Assembly (NCBI RefSeq): GCF_013375035.1
Contig: NZ_CP056032.1
Span: 4,090,001 to 4,154,000, forward strand
Direction: 5' to 3'
Source: Spirosoma sp. KUDC1026
Lineage (GTDB): Bacteria > Bacteroidota > Bacteroidia > Cytophagales > Spirosomataceae
Length of the DNA: 64,000 nucleotides
Part shown: positions 16,820-24,086 of the stretch, piece by piece
Layout of the letters: each line of letters starts with the position of its first letter
Numbering within the stretch: the first letter of the stretch is position 1
The notes under the pieces: generated by a model
Database searches by the model: none
What the model was told of the DNA's origin: nothing
Seen by the model: the letters and a program-made list of their open reading frames with translations, nothing else
Translations under genes and position numbers: made by a program

Positions 16820-16873
16820 ATTATACGAAGATTATAGTAAACAAGTTTTCGAAAACTTGTTTCATTATACGAA
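16820..16873. repeat. 24-bp palindrome between direct repeats upstream of lipoprotein gene
   Basis: A perfect 24-bp palindrome (16839-16850 with 16851-16862) is bracketed by two copies of ATTATACGAA (about 16820-16829 and 16864-16873). This layout upstream of the lipoprotein start looks like a regulator-binding site. The gap 16787-17069 otherwise holds only the tRNA terminator. Confidence 0.5.
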
Positions 16874-17016
16874 CTTACCGTATAGCTCGCTTGAAAAATA
16901 AGCAAACAACCTACGCAGATAGCTTTCTACGCTTCGATATTCCCGGAAACTATTGTAGACGACCTACAGGGCGTTTTAGCATAAAGTTTAATCGGGCTTA
17001 AAATAGTACAAATAAA

Positions 17017-17048
17017 CAAGGCCGTTATGAAAGTTCATAACGGCCTTG
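17017..17048 (-). terminator. Intrinsic terminator of tRNA-Ala
   Basis: A perfect 14-bp stem (17017-17030 with 17035-17048) with a 4-nt loop, 22 bp beyond the tRNA 3' end on the minus strand, followed by a T-rich stretch (TTTATTT). Confidence 0.8.
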
Positions 17049-17069
17049 CCTTGTAATAGTTTAACTCAG

Positions 17070-17143
17070 TGGAGATAGTCGGATTCGAACCGACGGCCTC
17101 TACAATGCCATTGTAGCGCTCTAGCCAACTGAGCTATACCCCC
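17070..17143 (-). tRNA. tRNA-Ala(GGC)
   Basis: A 74-nt cloverleaf on the minus strand. The acceptor arm GGGGGTA pairs with TATCTCC, with two G-U pairs. The D arm is AGCTCAGTTGGCTAGAGC, the anticodon stem CTACA/TGTAG carries loop ATGGCAT (anticodon GGC, Ala), and the T arm includes GGTTCGAATCC. The discriminator base is A and CCA is not encoded. It stands alone with its own terminator. Confidence 0.95.
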
Positions 17144-17311
17144 AGGAACACATCTGGCTGTGTTTTGTGGGTGCAAATATGAGGAAAAGATCAAGACAGC
17201 ACAAGGGGTATCCACAGTTTTTTTCCGCGTGTAGGTTTTATCCGTACGCTCACCTGTGATTTGTTTTCTATCACTAAATGGCTAGCTTTGATACTAGTCC
17301 CCCTTATTGCA

Positions 17312-17566
17312 ATGCATACCGTTTATATCATCTACAGCCCTACCGCCGATCGCTATTTTATCGGACAGACCAAAGACCTGAAAATCAGTCTTTGGCAGCA
17401 TAACGCTAAAACCAATCCCGCGACGGCCGATGGCAAACCCTGGGAGGTGAAATTCACTCAGTCGTTTGATACGCGAAACGAAGCCCTGAGCCTGGAAATG
17501 AAACTAAAAAATCGCGACCGGACTTACTGGGAAGAATTTATTGCCAATCCGCAGCCTACGATCTGA
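17312..17566 (+). CDS. GIY-YIG domain protein, possibly catalytically impaired
   Basis: An 84-aa single GIY-YIG domain related to the UvrC N-terminal nuclease. HTVYIIYSPTADRYFIGQT is the motif core and Glu62 in LSLEMKLK matches the conserved Glu. The Arg expected about eight residues after YIG (usually in DLERRL) is absent here: the segment reads TKDLKISLWQHN. I chose the ATG at 17312, which gives the standard MxxVYI start; the frame extends to a TTG at 17261 with a hydrophobic stretch of doubtful meaning. A strong bidirectional terminator follows. Confidence 0.85.
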   Translation: MHTVYIIYSPTADRYFIGQTKDLKISLWQHNAKTNPATADGKPWEVKFTQSFDTRNEALSLEMKLKNRDRTYWEEFIANPQPTI

Positions 17567-17584
17567 TCGTCATACAGCATACAC

Positions 17585-17625
17585 CAACAAAAAAGTCGTT
17601 ACGCTACGTAACGACTTTTTTGTTG
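17585..17625. terminator. Bidirectional intrinsic terminator
   Basis: A perfect 19-bp stem (17585-17603 with 17607-17625) with a 3-nt loop and six A on one arm facing six T on the other. It lies between convergent genes and can serve both. Confidence 0.9.
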
Positions 17626-17644
17626 ACCGAAGTGAACTGTTCAC

Positions 17645-17875
17645 TCAGGCCAGATAGGGCAGATAAGGCTCCAGCTTCTCCGTGTCCCGGAAAGCCGATA
17701 CCTGGTATAAGTTATTAGTATAGGCGTCGTACCGCAGTTCCACGTAGAAGTCGCGCAGGTTATACAACAGGAAGATATGGTCGCCTTCGTAGCGGTTGGC
17801 CAGAATATCTCCTTTACGATAAAGGGTATCGAGCTGTTGTTGCGCAGGCAGCTTGGTAAACTCAGCGGGTTTCAT
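17645..17875 (-). CDS. Small conserved Cytophagales protein, unknown function
   Basis: A 76-aa protein starting MKPAEFTKLPAQQQLDTLY, continuing with YEGDHIFLLYNLRDFYVELRYD and an acidic C-terminus. The pattern (short helix, then KGDILANR, then a FYVELRYD strand) resembles small hypothetical proteins I recall from Bacteroidota, but no function is known. The frame is open to an ATG at 17965; I chose 17875 because the extra 30 residues look unrelated to that domain. It is convergent with the GIY-YIG gene. Confidence 0.65.
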   Translation of the reverse strand: MKPAEFTKLPAQQQLDTLYRKGDILANRYEGDHIFLLYNLRDFYVELRYDAYTNNLYQVSAFRDTEKLEPYLPYLA

Positions 17876-18042
17876 AAAATCGGGGTTGACAGGCGAAGTA
17901 AGTAAAAACCCGCCGATCCCACAACCGGTCGTTCCTACTTTATATAACACAACAAAAACAGTCATATTCTACAAGAATCACAGCACCCAGGCTAACGACC
18001 TACTCACCAGCTAGTTCCACTTACCCGACCTGGCTACTATTT

Positions 18043-19152
18043 TTAGCTCAGCTTTACCTCGCGACCACTTTTGGCAGCCTGGTAGATGGCTTCCACAACA
18101 CGAATATCGTGCAGTCCTTCTTCGCCGGGTACCAGCATGGGTTTTCGGTTCATGATCGCCTGGGCGTCGTCGTCCATCTGCAGCGTTTGCTGCCAGGGTG
18201 CTTTGTAGGGATGGTTGATTGTCCCGCCCGTCCAGGTTCCCTGCACACCGGCGTATTCGGAATAGGGTTCCATACGCAGTTTTCCTTTGCTGCCCGTTAC
18301 GTTCAGAAAGTTCATGTTCATGCCGTAGCTGGTCTGAATCATGGCCCGGGCGCCACTTGGGAAGACGAGCTGCGCCAGTGAGGTTTCGTCGAGGCCGTTT
18401 TTGTAAATTTCTGGCCGGGCCGTATACTGTTGAGCCGTCAGCGAAATGGGCTCTTCGCCCGTTGCTAGCCGAGCACCCTGGATGGCATAAACGCCCATGT
18501 CGTACATGACGCCACCGCCCATTTCTTTTTTCTGCTTCCAGTGGTCGGTCCGGTTGTCATAATAGGCAGCGGCACAGTTTACGAGCTGCACTTTACCGAT
18601 TCCGCCATCACGCAGCATCTTCACGTACTCCTGCGTGTTCGGTTCGTGGTGAAGCCGGTAACCAATGGCCAGCGATACATTGTTCTTTTTACACGTATCG
18701 ATCATATTCTGGCACTCCTTCGACGTAACGGCCATGGGTTTCTCACACCAGACGTGTTTTCCAGCCTTAGCCGCCCGGACGACGTATTCCTCGTGCATGG
18801 ACGGCGGCAAAACAACGTACACCACATCAATGTCCGGGTTGTTGGCAATCTGATCGAAGGATTTGTAGTCGTAGATATTCTTGTCTGGAATGTTGTACTT
18901 CTTTTTCCACGTTTCGGCTTTGGCGGGGGTTCCCGTCACGATCCCGGCCAGGTAACAGTTTTTCGTCTGTTGCAGGGCGGGGGCCAGCAGGTCAGTGCTG
19001 TAGTAGCCCAGGCCAACGAGCGCTACCCCCAGTTTGTCCTTGACGGGCCGGGTAGCCCCCCAGAGGGCGTTGGGAGCCAGACTCAGCGTAGCCCCGCCAA
19101 GCGCTGTCGTATGGAGAAATGATCGGCGGTTTATTGTGTTTTTCGGATTCAT
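18043..19152 (-). CDS. Gfo/Idh/MocA family oxidoreductase with Tat-type signal
   Basis: A 369-aa NAD(P)-dependent sugar or polyol oxidoreductase. The N-terminus has a Tat-like signal (NRRSFLHTTALGGATLSL). The Rossmann fold starts VALVGLGYYS (about residue 43) and the family EKP motif is WCEKPMAVT. The C-terminal substrate domain carries GGGVMYDMGVYAI. Tat export suggests a periplasmic enzyme acting with a bound cofactor. It is a single gene divergent from the amidase at 19288, and a second, longer family member lies at 39114. The substrate is unknown. Confidence 0.88.
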   Translation of the reverse strand: MNPKNTINRRSFLHTTALGGATLSLAPNALWGATRPVKDKLGVALVGLGYYSTDLLAPALQQTKNCYLAGIVTGTPAKAETWKKKYNIPDKNIYDYKSFDQIANNPDIDVVYVVLPPSMHEEYVVRAAKAGKHVWCEKPMAVTSKECQNMIDTCKKNNVSLAIGYRLHHEPNTQEYVKMLRDGGIGKVQLVNCAAAYYDNRTDHWKQKKEMGGGVMYDMGVYAIQGARLATGEEPISLTAQQYTARPEIYKNGLDETSLAQLVFPSGARAMIQTSYGMNMNFLNVTGSKGKLRMEPYSEYAGVQGTWTGGTINHPYKAPWQQTLQMDDDAQAIMNRKPMLVPGEEGLHDIRVVEAIYQAAKSGREVKLS

Positions 19153-19225
19153 ACGAAGGAAGTTCTAGGAATAAATAGGGATCTGACGAAAGTAAGAAGA
19201 CTTTTCTATCGAACCCACCCCTTGC

Positions 19226-19284
19226 TACTTTTGTTGATATAAACTGGCGGGTTGCCGCGTGGTCCGCCCGAACGATTACTTTTG
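19226..19284 (+). promoter_or_regulatory. Two -7 boxes before the amidase gene, one adjacent to the ATG
   Basis: TACTTTTG occurs twice, at 19226-19233 and 19277-19284, both exact TAnnTTTG matches. The second ends only 3 nt before the ATG at 19288, which would place the transcript start at or next to the start codon. The first would give a leader of about 50 nt. The -33 elements are weak. Confidence 0.45.
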
Positions 19285-19287
19285 CAT

Positions 19288-20160
19288 ATGTCTAAAAAGA
19301 TTCAGGTTGGTTTAGTCCAGATGAGTTGCTCGGCCGATGTCGAGAGTAACATTCAGAAGGCGATTGCCGGTATTCGCGAGGCCGCTCAGAAAGGTGCTCA
19401 GATTGTCTGCCTGCAGGAACTGTTTACATCGCTCTACTTCTGCGACGTTGAAGATCATCACAATTTCAGTCTGGCCGAAGCCATTCCCGGCCCCACCACA
19501 AACCGGCTCGGTGAACTGGCAGGCGAGCTGGGCGTCGTGATTATTGCGTCGCTGTTCGAGAAACGGGCGCAGGGACTCTATCACAATACGACGGCGGTGC
19601 TGGATGCCGACGGAACGTACATGGGCAAATACCGCAAGATGCACATCCCCGACGATCCGGGTTATTACGAGAAATTTTACTTCACGCCCGGTGATCTGGG
19701 CTACAAAGTCTTTGATACCAAGTTCGCCAAGATTGGCGTCCTGATCTGCTGGGACCAGTGGTATCCGGAAGCGGCCCGTATTACGTCGCTGATGGGAGCC
19801 GAGATTCTTTTCTACCCCACCGCTATTGGTTGGGATACGAACGAACCCGATCCTGAACAGAACAAGGAGCAATACAATGCCTGGCAGACGATCCAGCGGA
19901 GCCACTCCATTGCGAATGGTGTTCCGGTGGTGGCCGTGAACCGGGTGGGCCGCGAAGCCGATCAGCAATTCTGGGGGGGCTCGTTCGTGACGAATCCCTT
20001 CGGATCATTACTTTACCTGGCCCCGCACGAGGAAGAAACTGTTCACGTTCAGGAGATTGACCTGGGCTTATCCGAGAAATACCGGACGACCTGGCCCTAC
20101 CTCCGCGACCGTCGTATCGACTCCTACCAACCCATTACCAAGCGGTATATTGATGAATAG
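19288..20160 (+). CDS. aguB: N-carbamoylputrescine amidase (nitrilase superfamily)
   Basis: A 290-aa carbon-nitrogen hydrolase, closest by memory to AguB, which hydrolyses N-carbamoylputrescine to putrescine, CO2 and ammonia. The catalytic triad Glu44 (CLQELFTSLYF), Lys117 (YRKMHIPDDPGYYEK) and Cys154 (VLICWDQWYPEAAR) is complete. The PDDPGYYEKFYFTPGD segment is typical of this subfamily. I chose the ATG at 19288 rather than the TTG at 19252. Agmatine deiminase, the usual partner, is not in the window. Confidence 0.9.
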   Translation: MSKKIQVGLVQMSCSADVESNIQKAIAGIREAAQKGAQIVCLQELFTSLYFCDVEDHHNFSLAEAIPGPTTNRLGELAGELGVVIIASLFEKRAQGLYHNTTAVLDADGTYMGKYRKMHIPDDPGYYEKFYFTPGDLGYKVFDTKFAKIGVLICWDQWYPEAARITSLMGAEILFYPTAIGWDTNEPDPEQNKEQYNAWQTIQRSHSIANGVPVVAVNRVGREADQQFWGGSFVTNPFGSLLYLAPHEEETVHVQEIDLGLSEKYRTTWPYLRDRRIDSYQPITKRYIDE

Positions 20161-20163
20161 AGG

Positions 20164-20290
20164 AGCGGTCCGCCGTAGCGGAAGGAGGAGAGAGAGAATT
20201 GAATAGGGGAACAATGCTACATAAAACCCTTGTTCCTTTTCCCCTCTCCTCCTTTTCTCCTCCCCTTTTTCCTTTCCTCCATTCTCCCTT
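20164..20290. repeat. Intergenic polypurine/polypyrimidine element, copy 1
   Basis: It begins 4 bp after the aguB stop with AGCGGTCCGCCGTAGCGGA (20164-20182), which contains the small hairpin TCCGC-CGTA-GCGGA. A purine tract (to about 20212) and a long pyrimidine tract (about 20227-20290) follow, giving imperfect complementarity around a GGGGAACA core. The same head sequence recurs at 60017-60035 with one difference. Confidence 0.7.
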
Positions 20291-20293
20291 TGT

Positions 20294-21880
20294 ATGAAAC
20301 TCGCACTCGGCTTCATAACGATTGTGCTGGCCGGTCTGGGCTTCTGGTACACACAACCGGTTCGCCAACCTGAACCAGCAACCCAGGATACACCGCTCCA
20401 GTCGACAGCGCTGACCGTTACGCCCCGTTCCCGTTTTACGCCTACAACCCGCAGAGGCTACTATAACCTCGATATAGTCGGCGATTTTACGCTGCCCGCG
20501 ACGAAGACCATAACATTCTGCGGAGCTGGCCGGAATCTGCACGTACAGCAGGATCGCACCAAGCTTTTTCGGCGGGGCTTCTCCAGCCTCGACCAGTCGC
20601 GCATGGTACCCCAGGTTGAGATCTGGTCGGATGGGTTCCCGCCCGCTGGCTGGCACAGCGCCCTGAAACAATCGCAACGGGCAATGGTCATCTACCAGGA
20701 TTATTTTGCCAATTCGTTTCAACTGCCCTGGGCGCGGAATGGTAATCTGGGTAAAGACATGCTTTATCAGGCTCCGGCCAACGCGCGCACGACCCGGAAC
20801 AACATGTATCAGGCAGCCACCGAATTACAGGGGGGCTGCGTTGCGTTTGGCGACTGTCCGCCAAACGGCATGAAAAGCACGTACAGCAAACTTTTTCTCG
20901 ACATCGAGAATGAAGGGGTCAATCGGGGAAATGAACAGGAGCAGGTCAATCTATACACGTTCCTGATCAAGACGATTAAGGATAATGTCAGCCCACAAAC
21001 CGAAGTTGGTTCAATAGCCCCGGTTCCGCACAACAGCTTTGGGTACTCGAAAGCCTCAGATTATACCGCTAAACCCGAATGGCTCTGGAACACACCGGCC
21101 AGACAAACGGCTACCAGTAGCCAGCGGGGTATGCCCAACTCGATTGTCGGCAAGTCCTACGCTGACTACGCCGATTTTCAGATGCCCGGTACGTATTACC
21201 TCTATCCCGAATTCGATTACTCAGCCTCGCACAACCGCGATGGTGACCGACACTGGCTGGCGGCCCTGCTGGGCGAGCAGGAAGTGAACCTCAAGCTGTC
21301 GTCAAAGAAGCGAATTGCGTGGCACTGGCTGTTCAACACCCAAAGTGCCGCTTTTGCCAACAGCGGCAAAGCTGAACATCCGGCCCCACCCGCTGTAGCC
21401 GAAGGCATGGGCATTTTCTACTGGTTCACGGGAGCTTTCGGCGTCATCCTGTGGGACGATTACGTCAACCTGACGCCCGACCAGCCCTCTCCCCGAGATC
21501 CAGCACAAAAAGGTTTGGGCAGCGACCGCAACTATGCCTGTTATGAGCACTACGTTCATGGCCTGTGGCGGTTGTTTAAACACCATGGTGACCTATTCAA
21601 TGGCCGGGAGAAATACCTGAACGAAGCGACGGAGTGTTCGTATGACGGCGGAAAAACCTGGGCGAAATACAACGCCAACCAGATCAAAACCCGGAATCTG
21701 CCCTTCGTCCGCGCCATCGTTAACGGTGATCAGATTCTCGTAGCCGCCACCCAGGCCTACGCCCGCCCTAATCAGATTACGCAGGTTATGGTCCGTTACG
21801 TCGAGGACGGCTATACGTTTAGCACGCCCATCACGCTCAAAGGTGATGAAATCTTCCTGGGCCGGGCGAAGATGAATTAA
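20294..21880 (+). CDS. Secreted protein of unknown function (528 aa)
   Basis: A 528-aa protein with an N-terminal signal or anchor (LALGFITIVLAGLGFWY). I do not recognise a family. Visible features are a possible Cys pair GGCVAFGDC near residue 180, an acidic LFLDIENEG segment, aromatic and Asp-rich stretches (YYLYPEFDYSASHNRDGDRHW), a Trp-rich region (AWHWLF, GIFYWFTGAFGVILWDDY) and a beta-rich C-terminal 80 residues containing YDGGKTWAKY, reminiscent of carbohydrate-active or sialidase-type folds. This is only a resemblance. The gene is flanked on both sides by copies of the polypurine/polypyrimidine element. Confidence 0.65.
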   Translation: MKLALGFITIVLAGLGFWYTQPVRQPEPATQDTPLQSTALTVTPRSRFTPTTRRGYYNLDIVGDFTLPATKTITFCGAGRNLHVQQDRTKLFRRGFSSLDQSRMVPQVEIWSDGFPPAGWHSALKQSQRAMVIYQDYFANSFQLPWARNGNLGKDMLYQAPANARTTRNNMYQAATELQGGCVAFGDCPPNGMKSTYSKLFLDIENEGVNRGNEQEQVNLYTFLIKTIKDNVSPQTEVGSIAPVPHNSFGYSKASDYTAKPEWLWNTPARQTATSSQRGMPNSIVGKSYADYADFQMPGTYYLYPEFDYSASHNRDGDRHWLAALLGEQEVNLKLSSKKRIAWHWLFNTQSAAFANSGKAEHPAPPAVAEGMGIFYWFTGAFGVILWDDYVNLTPDQPSPRDPAQKGLGSDRNYACYEHYVHGLWRLFKHHGDLFNGREKYLNEATECSYDGGKTWAKYNANQIKTRNLPFVRAIVNGDQILVAATQAYARPNQITQVMVRYVEDGYTFSTPITLKGDEIFLGRAKMN

Positions 21881-21897
21881 AGGGGTGGAATAAGGAA

Positions 21898-22040
21898 AAA
21901 AGGAGAAAGGAACAAGATAAAGCCAGTTAGTTGACTTCTTGTTCCTTTCTCCTTTTACAAGGACTCAGTCATTGGCCAGATGATTCAGGCAAGTACTAAG
22001 AAAACAAGTTGATTTTTTTGCCTTCCTTGTTCCTTTCTCC
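21898..22040. repeat. Intergenic polypurine/polypyrimidine element, copy 2
   Basis: A perfect 19-bp inverted repeat (21898-21916 with 21938-21956) contains the core GGAGAAAGGAACAAG. A third copy of the pyrimidine arm is at 22026-22040. It starts 17 bp after the stop of the 528-aa gene and fills most of the gap to the next gene on the opposite strand, where it could end both transcripts. Confidence 0.75.
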
Positions 22041-22061
22041 TATCCTCCCTGTCCCCTCGTA

Positions 22062-22754
22062 TCAAGAATACCGATCATTCCGCCAGGGGTAGGCCGTGTC
22101 GGAGTAGCCGCGTTCTTCCCAGAAGCCAAGTCGGTTGGCATTCATGAACTCGATGCGTTTAATCCATTTCGAGCCTTTCCAGGCGTAGAGTTGGGGTGTA
22201 ATCATACGGAGTGGGCCACCATGCTCGCGGGTTAGGGGCTGACCGTCCGCAGTGTGCACGAGCAATACGTCTGGTTTGAGGGCTTCCTCTAACGAGATGT
22301 TAGTGGCGTAGCCGTCGTAGCCATAGCACATGACGTGCGTCGCTGAGCCTTTCGGATCAACCAGGGCCGCTACGTCCATGAAGCGCACCCCCACCCAGGG
22401 GACATCCAGCCGCGACCAGGTTGTTACGCAGTGGAAATCGCTGGTATCTTCGACCTGTGGCAAGGCCATCAGGTCTTCCCATTTCAACCGAAGCGGGTGG
22501 TTGACCTCCCCGTCAATGTTCAGCTGCCATTTATCCAGCGGAATAGCGGGCTGGTAACCGAGGTCCAGCACCGGCCATTTGGTCGTAACCGTCTGGCCAA
22601 TGGGAACGGCAGGCATACCATGGCGATTTGTGGGGCCTGATCCGCGCGGTTTTGCGTCGGTCATGGACGGCGTCTGGGCTATTTTCTCCTCAAACCGGCG
22701 TTTGAGTTTCATCCGGGCCTCGACGATTCTATCTTGCTTTTCGTTGGCTTCCAT
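22062..22754 (-). CDS. Molybdopterin-dependent oxidoreductase (sulfite oxidase-like)
   Basis: A 230-aa protein with a sulfite-oxidase-type molybdopterin domain (YuiH/MsrP-like). The Mo-ligating Cys109 is in SDFHCVTTWSRLDVPWVGV. LLVHTADGQPLTREHGGPLRMITPQLYAWKGSKWIKRIEF is the usual second half. There is no dimerisation domain, haem domain or signal peptide, so it looks like the minimal cytoplasmic form. The substrate is unknown. It has a divergent neighbour only through the pheA terminator at 22783-22838. Confidence 0.88.
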   Translation of the reverse strand: MEANEKQDRIVEARMKLKRRFEEKIAQTPSMTDAKPRGSGPTNRHGMPAVPIGQTVTTKWPVLDLGYQPAIPLDKWQLNIDGEVNHPLRLKWEDLMALPQVEDTSDFHCVTTWSRLDVPWVGVRFMDVAALVDPKGSATHVMCYGYDGYATNISLEEALKPDVLLVHTADGQPLTREHGGPLRMITPQLYAWKGSKWIKRIEFMNANRLGFWEERGYSDTAYPWRNDRYS

Positions 22755-22782
22755 AGTTTGCTAGTGCGTGTTTACGAATAAC

Positions 22783-22838
22783 AGCAAAAACAAGTACGTA
22801 GTTTGCCGCAGTCCGGTTAAGTCGAGAAACTACGTACT
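22783..22838 (-). terminator. Terminator of pheA
   Basis: A 12-bp perfect stem (22793-22804 with 22827-22838) and 22-nt loop, 18 bp beyond the pheA stop on the minus strand. Read that way, it is followed by a T-rich tract (TTGTTTTTG). Confidence 0.7.
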
Positions 22839-22855
22839 CGCTGATTCAATGCCTT

Positions 22856-23929
22856 TTAGGCCACCCGGACGTAGCTCCCCAGCAGCTTCACTTCGGCCGC
22901 ATGGTGGTTCAGGATTTCCTGCAGAGCCGGTTCGCTGGCGTGGCCTTCGCACTCGAGCAGGAACCAGTAGCGGAACGTAGCACCATCGCGCAGGGGCCGG
23001 CTTTCAATCTTGGTCAGGTTGATTCCCCTGGCGTTGAACTCCTGCAGAAACTCCGCCAGTACACCCGGCGACTCGGTATTGGGCAGCCGGGCAATGAGCG
23101 TCGTTTTGTCATGACCGCTCGGCTGATTCTGGAAATCTTTAGCCAGAATCAAAAAGCGCGTCCGGTTCAGGTTGCTGTCTTCGATATTGTCGAACAGCAC
23201 CGGTACGTCGAATAGCTTGGCGGCAATGTTGGAGCATACGGCCGCAGCATACGGTTGCTGAGCTGCCAGCTTAGCCGCTTTCGAAGTCGATTCCACGGGT
23301 ACCAACTCAGCTTTTAATCCATCAAACGAGTCGTTCAGGAAACGGCTGCACTGCCGGAACGCAATGTCTTTGGAATAGATATGCGTGATATCGGCCAGGT
23401 TTTCGGCCTGCGTGGCAAACGTAAAATGAACCGGAATATGCGCTTCGGCAACAATGCAAAGATTCTTTTCCAGCAGCAGGTCAATTGCTTCGCTCACTAC
23501 CCCTTCCTGGTTGTTTTCGATAGGAACCACACCGAAGCGCGCCCGGCCCGTTTCGACGCTTTCAAACACCGACCGGATCGTGGGCAGCGCCGTGTAGGTA
23601 CTCATAGCCCCAAACCGGCTTTCAGCGGCCTGGTGCGTAAAGCTGCCTTCGGGTCCCAGAAACGCCACTCGCTCGGGCAATTCCAGGTTGCGCGATACGG
23701 CAAAGATTTCGAGAAAGATAGCCTCGATGGCTGATTGATTCAGCAGGCCTTTGTTCTGAGCAGAAAGCCGATCCAGAATTTGTTTTTCGCGCTCGGGCCG
23801 GTAGATGACCGTGTTCGTCGAGCGTTTGAGTTCGCCTACCTGACGGACCAGGTCCATGCGCTGGTTAAGCAGCATCAGTAATTGGTCGTCAAGGGCATCG
23901 ATGTCCGTACGGAGAGATTCAAGCGTCAT
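22856..23929 (-). CDS. pheA: Bifunctional chorismate mutase/prephenate dehydratase (P-protein)
   Basis: A 357-aa enzyme converting chorismate to prephenate and then phenylpyruvate (phenylalanine pathway). The AroQ chorismate mutase domain (1-85) has RTDIDALDDQLLMLLNQR and RPEREKQILDRL. Prephenate dehydratase (about 88-270) starts RVAFLGPEGSFTHQAA and includes the VVPIENNQEG motif. A C-terminal ACT domain (280-357) with NLTKIESRP binds Phe for feedback inhibition. Promoter TTTG-N18-TACTTTTG lies at 23984-24013. No Phe-rich leader peptide is visible, so control is likely allosteric. Confidence 0.95.
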   Translation of the reverse strand: MTLESLRTDIDALDDQLLMLLNQRMDLVRQVGELKRSTNTVIYRPEREKQILDRLSAQNKGLLNQSAIEAIFLEIFAVSRNLELPERVAFLGPEGSFTHQAAESRFGAMSTYTALPTIRSVFESVETGRARFGVVPIENNQEGVVSEAIDLLLEKNLCIVAEAHIPVHFTFATQAENLADITHIYSKDIAFRQCSRFLNDSFDGLKAELVPVESTSKAAKLAAQQPYAAAVCSNIAAKLFDVPVLFDNIEDSNLNRTRFLILAKDFQNQPSGHDKTTLIARLPNTESPGVLAEFLQEFNARGINLTKIESRPLRDGATFRYWFLLECEGHASEPALQEILNHHAAEVKLLGSYVRVA

Positions 23930-23983
23930 TGTGCAGAGAGCCAGACGCTACGTAGCGCCAAGAGGAGGCCCGGTCCTGTTTCG

Positions 23984-24013
23984 CAAAAGTACAGTACCCG
24001 TCGCCTACTGCAA
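23984..24013 (-). promoter_or_regulatory. Promoter of pheA
   Basis: On the minus strand TTTG (24010-24013) and TACTTTTG (23984-23991) are separated by 18 nt, a full match to the Bacteroidota promoter pattern. The predicted transcript start gives a leader of about 50 nt. Confidence 0.65.
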
Positions 24014-24086
24014 ACTTTGACCGGACGAAAAAGCGAGCGGGCCTGATTTATATGAATATTTTTAACAACTAGACGAGTCGAGCTGC

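Noticed and set aside
23930-24086. Phenylalanine leader peptide for pheA
   Set aside because: No short ORF with Phe codons between the promoter and the pheA ATG; only a small palindrome is present.
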